From: an uncultured Oxalobacteraceae bacterium
Lineage (GTDB): Bacteria > Pseudomonadota > Gammaproteobacteria > Burkholderiales > Burkholderiaceae
Assembly: GCA_946480015.1 (NCBI GenBank)
Contig: CAMLIL010000004.1
Location: 1-64,000 of the forward strand
Direction: 5' to 3'
DNA length: 64,000 nucleotides
Below, in pieces: positions 42,495 through 50,914 of the stretch. Both the position numbers and the translations under genes were made by a program. How positions within the stretch are numbered: the stretch's first letter is position 1; every line of letters begins with the position of its first letter. Under the pieces are notes generated by a model. It ran no database searches and had not been told where the DNA came from. It saw only the letters and a program-made list of their open reading frames with translations.

Positions 42495-42877
42495 TAGCGA
42501 CCATGGCTTGCAGCGGCATTTGCCCCATGTAGGCCGCCTCTTCGAAAACCGCCAAGCTCAAACGAATGTTTTACGTTTCTCGAAGTCGAGAATTTGTCGA
42601 TGGAGAATAACTAAGCCCAGCCGCCAGCGCAAGGACCACAACCATTGCAATCGCCGGTCTTGTTGCGTCGCCTGTAAGGATTTCCCCGAAACCGCAACTG
42701 GGATCCCACGGTGTCGACAGGTCTGGGTTCAGATAATGTAGGCTTGCTAGCGCAACTACAATCCGTCGGCAGGATATCGCGCTGCGACAGTACAAATCCT
42801 CGCCTCCCCTATGCTTTGGCGGGCTTGGTGCTACCAGGTGGGCCAACGTCCCGCCCACTGACGTATGTATGTCCCAA
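42495..42877. other. Intergenic stretch, no gene seen
   Basis: About 380 bp. A minus-strand frame (42571-42858) contains a hydrophobic run but no ribosome site; nothing supports a gene. Confidence 0.45.
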
Positions 42878-43099
42878 TCAATCCGACGCGTGTTTCAACG
42901 ATTTTCTCACCCAGCCCTCCGCTTCTTCGAGATCGATAACGGCATCTTTCCGAGTAAAGTCTATGTGGAAAGATCCGCCGACGAAGTCAGCCGGTTGCAC
43001 TTTCCACTGCACACCTGGGATAGCGTTCCACTGTCCAATTAGCTGATGCAGCTCGCTTGCGGTCCCATTAAACGAGACGGATTTCACACGCGTCGCCAT
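42878..43099 (-). CDS. Small unknown protein, 73 residues
   Basis: The start ATG at 43099 is preceded by AAAAAAGGAGAAAAC, a strong ribosome site. The product MATRVKSVSFNGTASELHQL has alternating beta and helix elements (WNAIPGVQWKVQPADFVGGS; RKDAVIDLEEAEGWVRKSLK), compatible with a small alpha/beta fold. No family recognised and no catalytic motif. It is alone on its strand, 106 bp from the next possible gene. Confidence 0.6.
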   Translation of the reverse strand: MATRVKSVSFNGTASELHQLIGQWNAIPGVQWKVQPADFVGGSFHIDFTRKDAVIDLEEAEGWVRKSLKHASD

Positions 43100-43205
43100 G
43101 TTTTCTCCTTTTTTAGTTCAACCGATATTGCCGTGTTTTCAGTACCTATTGATCAAAGTACGCTGCGCTGCTCAACAGGGACCGGGCAGGATCGCGTCGG
43201 CCGTG

Positions 43206-43433
43206 CTAGAGGCGCTCCACATGCGGATGTGCGCTGCTTGCTCTGCGATCAGACCGGGCCTTCGGTGCAGGCTTCGCTGGTCCCCCTGAAGCTTCGGAGG
43301 TAAAGAAAGCGCGATTGCCTGCTTTGATCAAGCCGAGATAACGTCCTGAATCAGAGTAGACGTTTTTCCTCACTCCATGCGGCAGGGCGTCCGCTACACA
43401 GGAAGGTCGAGATGAACTTCGTGCTCTCTTCAA
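43206..43433 (-). CDS. Possible small protein, doubtful
   Basis: A 75-residue frame with a protein-like centre (GVRKNVYSDSGRYLGLIKAG then NRAFFTSEASGG) but an Arg/Ser-rich start and end and no clear ribosome site. It may be a real small gene, a fragment, or chance. The surrounding gap (43100-43492) holds nothing else. Confidence 0.3.
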   Translation of the reverse strand: MKRARSSSRPSCVADALPHGVRKNVYSDSGRYLGLIKAGNRAFFTSEASGGPAKPAPKARSDRRASSAHPHVERL

Positions 43434-43492
43434 CCCACGCGGTAGGGGCGTGACAGTGTGGTCATAAATGTCGTGTAGTCCATGGCGTCCGC

Positions 43493-43780
43493 TTAGTTTA
43501 CTTCAGGAAAGTCAGTCACTACTCTGCGGCCCAGCCGTGCTTCTACCAAAGCCACAATTGCAGGTTTTGGCAAACCTTCCCAAACCATCAGTTGGACCCC
43601 TTCGTCAGTTTTATCACCGCTTTTTTCGAGCAGGAAGATCTCTCGGTTGTAGTCATGGTGACGCAAAGCATCTGTGGGATAATCGCCGCTCAATTTGAAC
43701 GACTGTCGACCTGACATCACATTCCCTGGCAGATCGAACGTTTCGCCGTCCGCAACTCCACCAATGTGCAAAATGTTCAT
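43493..43780 (-). CDS. Small unknown protein, 95 residues
   Basis: The start ATG at 43780 follows CAGGAGAAGAA, a good ribosome site. The product opens MNILHIGGVADGETFDLPGN and contains DALRHHDYNREIFLLEKSGD and KPAIVALVEARLGRRVVTDF, an ordered alpha/beta pattern. Similar small proteins occur near phage and mobile-element genes, in my recollection, without assigned function. It is the last gene inside the transposon, 400 bp from the right terminus. Confidence 0.65.
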   Translation of the reverse strand: MNILHIGGVADGETFDLPGNVMSGRQSFKLSGDYPTDALRHHDYNREIFLLEKSGDKTDEGVQLMVWEGLPKPAIVALVEARLGRRVVTDFPEVN

Positions 43781-44030
43781 TTCTTCTCCTGTTCAGTCGG
43801 CACTGCGGCGATCCTTTAATCCCGCCGACGCGTCTAACACGGCATGGATACTACTGAAACTTTACTTTTGTTCGGAGGCGAGATTTTTTCCCTAGCGAAT
43901 CTTTATGAATTGAACAGCGTTGGCTAGTTACCGCCTGACAGAAATTCATTGTGAAGCGATCGGACCAAGATCAAGCCGTCGCTCTGCATGAAATCAGTGC
44001 TACGCCGATCAGTGTGCCAGTGCTGGCTAG
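43781..44030. other. Gene-free stretch before the transposon right end
   Basis: No frame with a ribosome site. The stretch leads into the TnsB-type repeats from 44031. Confidence 0.5.
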
Positions 44031-44180
44031 CTTGTTCAAAGTTATATTGTTCACGGTCTCCTGATCCTCGCATGTTTGCGCCGACTATTCAAGTTCTCAA
44101 TGACAGCTGTACATCCGTCTGCTATACACAAGTCCTTGATTTTGCATGGCACCTATTCAAGGCTCTTTTGTGACGAAACA
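44031..44180 (-). repeat. Right end of Tn7-like element with TnsB-type repeats
   Basis: Read on the minus strand from the terminus, TGTTTCGTCA (44180-44171) is followed by CAAAAGAGCCTTGAATA (44170-44154), TGAGAACTTGAATA (44099-44086) and TATAACTTTGAACAA (44046-44032). These match the left-end units in the shared CTTGAAT/CTCGAAC core. The last base of GACGAAACA is 44180 and TTCGT follows. Confidence 0.85.
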
Positions 44181-44250
44181 TTCGTTGTTCCACCTGGAAC
44201 TCGCTATGCAACGCAAGCCTTCGAATACGCAACCAACAAGCTCATTTACC

Positions 44251-44274
44251 CAACATTTCCAATAGTAAATGTTG
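44251..44274. promoter_or_regulatory. Inverted repeat upstream of the lipid operon, candidate operator
   Basis: CAACATTT (44251-44258) and AAATGTTG (44267-44274) are perfect 8-bp arms with an 8-base spacer, in AT-rich DNA 120 bp before the first gene of the lipid operon. The layout suits a TetR-type or other dimeric regulator. It is outside the transposon. Confidence 0.45.
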
Positions 44275-44393
44275 CAAATTAAAGATTTCATATTTATAAT
44301 ATTTGTCTTTAGATAAAGTTTCAATTAATTCCCTCTTGCGTGAAGTGCAATCAGCACGCGGAGTCACCAACCAACCTTCAGATACTGGCCTGA

Positions 44394-47138
44394 ATGCTGA
44401 TTTCCCCTGCCCCTCGCTTCCCGCCGTGTGCAATCGAAACGCCGGTGTTGGGTCGGGCTGAGTCTAAGTACGTACACTCGTGGGAACAGGCGTTTGAGTT
44501 GGGTCCTGCAGAGGTCGGAGGCAAGGCATGGAGCATCGCCGCCTTACGCCGTTACGGGTTCTCCACCCCGAACGGATTTGTCATTTCGGCAACCCTGGCT
44601 GACGAGGTCATCAGTTCCGCAGCGGTATCGCGAGCCATTGGACAACTCCCCCCGCCGCAGGAGCGAGATGTCGGCAACCAAATCATTCATGAAAAGCTTG
44701 CGGCCGTCACTGCGGCGATCTGCGCTCATGAGTTGTCGCCAGTGGCACAGTTCGAGATTCAGCGCGCACTTCTGGACAGCTGCCTGGCGAAAACGGCCTG
44801 TGTCGTGCGCTCATCAGGACTCATGGAGGATGGTGCTGCCTTTTCATTCGCCGGCATTCACGAAAGTTATCTCAACGTCAGCGGATGGGAGGACATTGCG
44901 AAGGCAGTGCTCCGCTGTATAGCTTCGCCCTGGCTCGACAAAGCGGTGGCCTATCGCCGGCAATTCAATTTATCAGACGATGGCGCCCGGCTCTGCGTGT
45001 TGGTCATGCCCCTTGTCGACGCCGATGCGGGCGGGGTGGTGTTCTGTGCTTTGCCCGCTACCGGCAGTCGCGACACTGCGGTCATTACCGCCAGCCTGGG
45101 CCTTCCGGCGTCAGTGGTCAATGGTGAATCCCAATGCGACCGCTATGTCGTCGACACCGCTTCCTTGTTCTGCCATTCCCACAGCGCCGATATCGCGCAT
45201 CAAACTCATGCAACCCGTCCGGCGACCGACGGCGGAGTGGAAAACGTTGCGCTGGCATACGGTACGGGCAAGCGGGCAGTACTCTCAAATGCGGAGCGCC
45301 TGCGTCTGGTCGAGCAGTCGCTTCAGATTCAAAGCGCACTGGCAACGGGCGACGATCCTTACGACATTGAGTGGGCAAAAATCGGTGGCAAATTCGTTTT
45401 CCTGCAAGCGCGCCCCATCACAGCCGTCGAGTATGGAACCCGTGTCCCGTCTGGGAAGTTGCCGCCGCTATGGTCGACCGCTAACCTCAAAGATGCATCT
45501 CCTGGCGTGCAGACTCCGCTGGGGAGCGATCTCATGCGGGTTATCTTGCGCGACATTTTGGTCACGCCATTTCGCCTCGTGGGCTACCGCGCAGCGGCGA
45601 CGATCTGCTTTTCGAAACTGTTCTTCGGGCGCCCCTATTTGAACATGGCGGCCTTGCAATGGATCTATTACGACGCCTTCGGCATCCCTCCGCGCGACCT
45701 GAACAATGCGATCGGCGGGTATCAAGGTGAGCTCTTCGATCCGAACAGGATACTGGTCGGTTTGCGCACCGGCGCGGTGCGTTTTGCCCGTCGTATTGTC
45801 CTGATCGCCGCCGTCATCGGCAGCGCCGTCTATTTTTCGCTCGCCAACAAGTCCATGGCTAGGGCCGCCGCGAAAGCCGGGCAACAAGTGTCGAACACCG
45901 TCACTAACGGGCAGCTGCTTGAATTTATCGGACGGCAAGCAAAATCGATAAAAAGAGCGGGCGCCCTGTTCCAGCTGATGAATTCATTCGCCGGTGCGGC
46001 GCACAGTCTCCTGTTGCTAATGCTGCGGCGCGCCGGGATCGATGCGCCGGACGCGGTGGCGCTACGGCTTATGGCCGGCGCCGGTGGCGTGGCGAGCGCG
46101 GTCTATACCGAGCACCTGTGGGATCTGGCCGAAGTCCTAAAAGGCGATCCCGTGTTATCGCGCGTGGCGACCTCGCCGGTCGGCGCCGCGGACTTGCGCC
46201 AGATAATAGCTACCCTCCCTGACGATCATCCATTCCGGCTCCGCTTCTCGGCCTTCCTTGAGGAGTTCGGCCACCGTGGGGTGTATGAGATGGAGATCGC
46301 CAATCCGCGCTGGGCGGAGGATCCGACCTTCCTGCTTGAGAATGTGCTTCTGCTTTCTAAGGAGCAGCGTCTGCGGCAGCCGGCACCGCAAGTCGCGGAT
46401 CAGGTAATGACTGAAACTGGCCTCAACAGCCGCTGCCTGACCGGGCTGGCGTTGAGGCTTCTGGCAGGCTGCGCGCGACACGGCGTGCGCTTGCGCGAGA
46501 ACGCAAAATCCCTGTTGGTAAGGGTTGCCCAGCCAATGCGCATAGGCTTTCTGGAGATTGGCGAACGGCTCGTCAAACAAGGAAAGCTCGATACTGCCGA
46601 CGACGTGTTCTATTGCTCCTGGTGGGAGCTGCTCGATGTGCTGCGCGACGGCGGCGACAAGCGCCCGCTCGGTTTGCTGGTCGGCGAACGGAAAACCCGG
46701 CGATCAGGGTGGACTGCCGTCCAGCCGCCGGATCTGCTAGGCGCGGTCGCGCCGCTGACACTTGCCCCTCACGCCACCGCCTCCACCGGCAAGCGCTTCC
46801 CGATCAAGGGTCGCCAACGCAAACTCCAGGGGGTCGGCGTCTCGTTCGGCGTCGTGGAAGGGGTCGCGCGCGTCATCTCGCATCCCGACCAATGCGGCAG
46901 GCTCGAAAGCGGAGAGATCCTGATCGCCGCCACGTCCGATCCTGCCTGGGCTCCGCTGTTTTTCCGTGCCTCTGCAGTCGTTCTGGAAATGGGCGGCCTA
47001 TTATCCCATGGCGCCATTCTGGCGCGCGAACTCGGCATTCCCTCGGTTGCCAATGTGCGCGACCTGCTTGATCACATATCAGACGGCGATCTCATCCGTG
47101 TGGATGGCGAACGCGGCCTAGTGTCAATTTTGTCTTAA
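44394..47138 (+). CDS. PEP-utilising enzyme (phosphoenolpyruvate synthase / PPDK-like)
   Basis: The 914-residue protein has an ATP-grasp nucleotide-binding domain (PPDK_N, about residues 25-345, with GPAEVGGKAWSIAALRRYGF and CVVRSSGLMEDGAAFSFAGI) and, at the C-terminus (about 820-910), the swivelling phosphohistidine domain with LLSHGAILARELGIPSV, His being the phosphate carrier. The PEP/pyruvate TIM-barrel domain is missing; instead there is a 450-residue helical middle. This two-domain form occurs in rifampicin phosphotransferase-like and other kinases that act on small molecules. It begins the lipid operon, so phosphorylation of a lipid head group or precursor is a guess. The start is uncertain; ATG at 44394 lacks a good ribosome site. 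Confidence 0.82.
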   Translation: MLISPAPRFPPCAIETPVLGRAESKYVHSWEQAFELGPAEVGGKAWSIAALRRYGFSTPNGFVISATLADEVISSAAVSRAIGQLPPPQERDVGNQIIHEKLAAVTAAICAHELSPVAQFEIQRALLDSCLAKTACVVRSSGLMEDGAAFSFAGIHESYLNVSGWEDIAKAVLRCIASPWLDKAVAYRRQFNLSDDGARLCVLVMPLVDADAGGVVFCALPATGSRDTAVITASLGLPASVVNGESQCDRYVVDTASLFCHSHSADIAHQTHATRPATDGGVENVALAYGTGKRAVLSNAERLRLVEQSLQIQSALATGDDPYDIEWAKIGGKFVFLQARPITAVEYGTRVPSGKLPPLWSTANLKDASPGVQTPLGSDLMRVILRDILVTPFRLVGYRAAATICFSKLFFGRPYLNMAALQWIYYDAFGIPPRDLNNAIGGYQGELFDPNRILVGLRTGAVRFARRIVLIAAVIGSAVYFSLANKSMARAAAKAGQQVSNTVTNGQLLEFIGRQAKSIKRAGALFQLMNSFAGAAHSLLLLMLRRAGIDAPDAVALRLMAGAGGVASAVYTEHLWDLAEVLKGDPVLSRVATSPVGAADLRQIIATLPDDHPFRLRFSAFLEEFGHRGVYEMEIANPRWAEDPTFLLENVLLLSKEQRLRQPAPQVADQVMTETGLNSRCLTGLALRLLAGCARHGVRLRENAKSLLVRVAQPMRIGFLEIGERLVKQGKLDTADDVFYCSWWELLDVLRDGGDKRPLGLLVGERKTRRSGWTAVQPPDLLGAVAPLTLAPHATASTGKRFPIKGRQRKLQGVGVSFGVVEGVARVISHPDQCGRLESGEILIAATSDPAWAPLFFRASAVVLEMGGLLSHGAILARELGIPSVANVRDLLDHISDGDLIRVDGERGLVSILS

Positions 47139-47205
47139 AGAGCGTGCTCGGCGCGCGCGCCTGCGCGAGCCCGGCAATTATTTTGTTATCACTAGAAGGG
47201 GCAGC

Positions 47206-47475
47206 ATGAACAATTCGATTTCCGTAACCGAACAAATCCGCGCCGTGATCGCCAGCGAATTGCGCCTGGATCCCGCCAATGTGACCGACGACATGACGAT
47301 CGAGATGCTCGGTCTCGACTCGCTCGCGTTTGCCGAGGTCGTCATTTCGCTGGAAAAGCACTTCGGCCAGTCCATCGATACCACTGCGTTCGTCGAGGAC
47401 TTGGGCGACCACACGACCGTACGGGAACTGGTTGTCATGTTCAGCAACGCCTTACAGGCAGAGGTAGCGCTTTAA
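47206..47475 (+). CDS. Acyl carrier protein
   Basis: The 89-residue protein has the ACP four-helix pattern with GLDSLAFAE, S39 being the phosphopantetheine site. A dedicated ACP inside a lipid operon usually carries the acyl chain made or activated by the local ligase. It is 67 bp after the PEP-utilising enzyme with AAGGGGC upstream, and 3 bp before the GNAT gene. In Caulobacter a separate ACP supplies the acyl substrate to serine palmitoyltransferase; the same role is proposed here. Confidence 0.92.
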   Translation: MNNSISVTEQIRAVIASELRLDPANVTDDMTIEMLGLDSLAFAEVVISLEKHFGQSIDTTAFVEDLGDHTTVRELVVMFSNALQAEVAL

Positions 47476-47478
47476 TTC

Positions 47479-48636
47479 ATGAAGTCAGCCCCCCTTCTGC
47501 CTCTCGCGGTCCGTTCTGGAATTGATAGGAGCAATCTTCGCGCTCTGCGTCAGTTGCGCAGGACAATTTATGCGAATGACCGCCACTGGGTCCCCCCATT
47601 GGCGTCGCAGGTCAAGCGCAGTTATGCGGCGGGGCATCCGTATCTCCGTTCTGGACAGTGCGAACTGTTCGTTGTCATGCTCGGCCCAACGCCGGTGGCG
47701 ACCGCTACCGCGTTCTTCGACACGACAAGCGCTGCCGCGCATGGAAGCTGCACCGCCTATTTCACTGCCTTCGAATGCGCCGACGACGTCGCGGTGATGG
47801 ACACACTGCTGGCGGCGCTCGAACAGTGGGCAAAACAGCGCGGCGCGCGCGAGTTGCTCGGCCCCATGTCCCCACGCATGTCCGATCCGCGCGGATTGTT
47901 GATCGAAGGAGGCGGCAGCCCGGTATTTGGGATGACGTACAGCGCCCCCTACTATCCGGCGTTGTTCGAAGCGCTCCGGTTCGACAAGGCGACAGACCTG
48001 TACGAATTCATCGTCCCGTGCAGCGCCGAATATCCGCGCCTGAACAAAGTCGCCGAGCTGGCGAAACGGCGTTTCCCATCCTTGCGTCTGCGTCCATTTG
48101 ACATGGACCGCATGGATCAGGAATTCGCCGTGATGGCGCAGATCTACAACGCGGCGTGGCGCGCGGCGTGGGGCTTCATCGAGCTTTCTCCTGAAGACCT
48201 TGCCTACACGGCGGGCGGCTTAGTCAAGATGCTCGGCCCTGCCTGCGCAGTATTCGTCGAGGTCGACGGCGTACCGATTGGGTTTCAAATGGCCGTGCCG
48301 GATCTGAACAGCGCCATTAAAGCGATCGGGGGCTCGCTTTGGCCATTCGGATGGCTGCGCGTGAAGCGGCTGATCGCACGGGAACGGACATTCCGCGCCC
48401 TGTTCATCGGTGTACTGCCGCGCTATCGAAAAAGCGGGATCGAAGCCATTCTCATCCAAGCGGGCTTGGCGTCTGGTGCCCAGCGTTTCCACATTGGATG
48501 GGTCCTCGAGAGCAATTTCGCATGGAAAAGCGAAATCGAAAATCTGACCGGGGCTGACTTGGCATTCAAAAAGTACCGAATTTATCGTAAATCGTTTGAA
48601 GGGAATCCAATTGGCAACGCCTCAGCAGCACAATGA
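47479..48636 (+). CDS. GNAT-fold N-acyltransferase, bCerS (ceramide synthase)-like
   Basis: The 385-residue protein belongs to the long GNAT-fold group with RTIYANDRHWVPPLASQVKR near the N-terminus, LLGPMSPRMSDPRGLLIEGG in the middle and a C-terminal half containing RALFIGVLPRYRKSGIEAIL, the acyl-CoA-binding motif of GNAT. Members of this group include the bacterial ceramide synthase bCerS, which N-acylates a sphingoid base. The gene lies between the ACP and acyl-CoA dehydrogenase genes and shares the operon with an alpha-oxoamine synthase, which supports such a role. Other GNAT activities cannot be excluded from sequence alone. Confidence 0.78.
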   Translation: MKSAPLLPLAVRSGIDRSNLRALRQLRRTIYANDRHWVPPLASQVKRSYAAGHPYLRSGQCELFVVMLGPTPVATATAFFDTTSAAAHGSCTAYFTAFECADDVAVMDTLLAALEQWAKQRGARELLGPMSPRMSDPRGLLIEGGGSPVFGMTYSAPYYPALFEALRFDKATDLYEFIVPCSAEYPRLNKVAELAKRRFPSLRLRPFDMDRMDQEFAVMAQIYNAAWRAAWGFIELSPEDLAYTAGGLVKMLGPACAVFVEVDGVPIGFQMAVPDLNSAIKAIGGSLWPFGWLRVKRLIARERTFRALFIGVLPRYRKSGIEAILIQAGLASGAQRFHIGWVLESNFAWKSEIENLTGADLAFKKYRIYRKSFEGNPIGNASAAQ

Positions 48637-50914
48637 CACGGACACCTGCTCCCACGCCACCCTCGTCGGCAGTATCGAACGCCTCATCGACGCACACTGG
48701 TCGGCGGAGGCGGATACCGCAGCAGCGTTCGGGCTGCTGCGGGCTCTCGGTCGCAGCGGCATTTTGCGCGAATGCATGCCCGGGACTGGCTTTCCCGCCA
48801 AATTGCTGCTGGCGGAGCGCCTCGCTGCACGCTCCGCCGGCTTGGCCGCGACGGCCCTCGGCCATCTGAACATCCCTCTTTGGCTACTGCACCATCACGG
48901 CGTCTCGGAACTGTGCCGGCACTATCTCGATGCCAGCTTCAACGGCGACCTGATCGGCTGCACCGCCATTTCAGAGCACGGAGGGGGATCCGATCCGCTC
49001 GCCAATACGACGACCAGTCTGACTACTGAAGACGGCGAGCTGGTGCTCAACAGTGCCGGCAAGCTATATGTGCTCAATGCGCCACACGCGGACTTCGCGG
49101 TGGTTCTGTGCCGCTCTCAGAACCGCCGCGACTTCCTGGGCCTGACCTGGGTGGTGGTGCCGCTTGACCACCCAGGGGTGCGGGTTGTGCCAACTGCGCT
49201 GAGTGCGCTGCAGGGCGCGTCTTTCGGCACCATCGAACTGGACAATTGTCGACTGCCGCCCGAGCATGTGCTTGGCCAAGCTGAGCGCGGTTTCCTTCAT
49301 CTGATACCTGCCTTCGTCGAAGAGCGCTTGACCGGCTCGTCCGTAATGCTGCAAGTGGCCAAGCAAAGCCTGGATCAATGCATCGATTTCGTCCGCGGCC
49401 GCACATTTGAAGGGCTCACCTTGGCGCACAGCCAGGTCGTGCGCCACCGGATCGCCGATCTGTTCGCTGAGCATGCGGTAGCAAAAAGCTACCTTGACCA
49501 GGCATGCACCCTGCTTGCGCAAGGGCAGCCGCTGTCGCAGCGCAAGGTGGCCGGCGTCAAGCTGATCGCCGGCGAGGCGGCGCGCCGCGTGGTCCACGGC
49601 TGCGCGCAATTGTTCGGCGGACGTGGCTTCTTGCGCGAATATCCCGTTGCGCTGGCCAGCCTGGACGTGATGGCGGGCCAATTCTTCGCCGGGGTTCCCG
49701 AGATCATGCGCGATATCGTCGCGCGCGACCTCGCTCCCGCAGCTGAGCCGGTGTTCACTGCCGAGCACGAAAAATTCCGCGCGCAGTTGCGCGAGCGCCT
49801 GGCGGCGCACATGGGTGGACAGCTTGATGTCTTCGAAGAGCACGGCATCAGCCGTGGCGTGTTCGAAGGCATGGCGCAGGCGGGTGTGTTCAAAGCGCTG
49901 GTCCCTGTGGAGCACGGCGGCGACGGCCGCGATTTCTGGTATAGCGTAGTGGTTGCCGAAGAGCTGATGCTGCATCGTGCCGTTGGTGTGGCCAGCAGCC
50001 TCATGTTACAGGCCAACACCCTGTGTCCGATTTTGTCGCGCTATGGTTCCGCCTTTATTCATCAACAGTTCCTGGCGCCCTTGATGCAAGGTGGGATGAT
50101 CGGCAGCTTGGCCGTCACTGAACCGACCGGCGGCTCGGCGCTAATGAGCGCAATTCAATGCGAAGCCGTCAGCGATGGCGATGACTGGATCATCAATGGT
50201 GAAAAGAAATTCATCACCAACGGCCCGATCGCCGACGTCGTGGCGGTGCTGGCCAGGACCGAGCCACGCCCGGGTCCATTCAGCATGACGCTTATTCTTG
50301 TGCCGACTAATACCGCCGGCTTCTCTGTGGCGGGCACGCTCGACAAGCTGGGCTTGCGCTCCTCGCCGGTGGGCTGGCTGCGCTTTGAGAATTGCCGCGT
50401 ACCCAAAACACACACCATTGGAACGCGCGGCAAAGGGTATCTGCAGGTCTCCGACACAATGCGCGAGGAGCGGCTGATCATCGCCATTGGTGCCATCGCA
50501 CTGGCCGACACATGCCTGCGCGATACTGCAGCACGTTTAAAAGCGCGCCGGGGAAATTCGCCAGCGCTGTATGAGCATCAGGGGGTCCGCCAGGAACTTG
50601 GCCAGCTCAGCGCCGAACTGGATGCGGCTCGCGCCTTCGGTTACGCTGCGGCGGCCGACGTCGCGGCAGGTCGCGGCACCATGGTCAACAGCAGCATGGC
50701 CAAGTACCACCTGTGCGAGCTGGCGCAGCGGGTGATCATGCGCTGCGTCGAGTGGCACGGCAGTAGCGGGTTGGTGGCGGGCACGTGGATGGAGCGTGCG
50801 TTCCGTGACTCGCGCGTGCTGTCGGTTTATGCGGGAAGCTCGGAAACAATGCGCGAACTGGTCGGGCGGCGCTTGCTGCCGCATGCCCTGAGCGTGGTCA
50901 ACTCAAAGGCATGA
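48611..50914 (+). CDS. Tandem-fused acyl-CoA dehydrogenase (two ACAD domains)
   Basis: The probable start is TTG at 48611 with GAAGGGA six bases upstream, overlapping the GNAT gene by 26 bp; another TTG at 48596 would add five residues. The 767-residue protein contains two complete ACAD units: first with GCTAISEHGGGSDPLANTTT and ARRVVHGCAQLFGGRGFLRE (residues about 1-375), second with GSLAVTEPTGGSALMSAIQ, NGEKKFITNGPIADVVAVLA and YAGSSETMRELVGRRLL (about 385-767). Each should bind FAD and oxidise an acyl thioester at the alpha-beta bond. The fusion could form the dimer internally. It probably desaturates the acyl chain on the local ACP before condensation. Confidence 0.88.
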   Translation: MATPQQHNDTDTCSHATLVGSIERLIDAHWSAEADTAAAFGLLRALGRSGILRECMPGTGFPAKLLLAERLAARSAGLAATALGHLNIPLWLLHHHGVSELCRHYLDASFNGDLIGCTAISEHGGGSDPLANTTTSLTTEDGELVLNSAGKLYVLNAPHADFAVVLCRSQNRRDFLGLTWVVVPLDHPGVRVVPTALSALQGASFGTIELDNCRLPPEHVLGQAERGFLHLIPAFVEERLTGSSVMLQVAKQSLDQCIDFVRGRTFEGLTLAHSQVVRHRIADLFAEHAVAKSYLDQACTLLAQGQPLSQRKVAGVKLIAGEAARRVVHGCAQLFGGRGFLREYPVALASLDVMAGQFFAGVPEIMRDIVARDLAPAAEPVFTAEHEKFRAQLRERLAAHMGGQLDVFEEHGISRGVFEGMAQAGVFKALVPVEHGGDGRDFWYSVVVAEELMLHRAVGVASSLMLQANTLCPILSRYGSAFIHQQFLAPLMQGGMIGSLAVTEPTGGSALMSAIQCEAVSDGDDWIINGEKKFITNGPIADVVAVLARTEPRPGPFSMTLILVPTNTAGFSVAGTLDKLGLRSSPVGWLRFENCRVPKTHTIGTRGKGYLQVSDTMREERLIIAIGAIALADTCLRDTAARLKARRGNSPALYEHQGVRQELGQLSAELDAARAFGYAAAADVAAGRGTMVNSSMAKYHLCELAQRVIMRCVEWHGSSGLVAGTWMERAFRDSRVLSVYAGSSETMRELVGRRLLPHALSVVNSKA

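Larger units (their letters stand above)
1001..44180. mobile_element. Tn7-like transposon, complete, about 43.2 kb, with 5-bp target duplication
   Basis: The left terminus reads TGTTCCGTC inward from 1001 and the right terminus reads TGTTTCGTC inward (minus strand) from 44180; over the first 29 bases the two ends agree at about 22 positions. TTCGT occurs immediately outside both ends (996-1000 and 44181-44185), matching the 5-bp duplication made by Tn7. Related internal repeats sit at both ends, as TnsB binding sites do. tnsA lies next to the left end and the tns genes read inward, as in Tn7, so this end corresponds to Tn7's right end. All genes from the XRE regulator at 1205 to the small gene ending at 43780 are inside. 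The cargo is about 33 kb, mainly defence and conflict genes. Confidence 0.92.
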
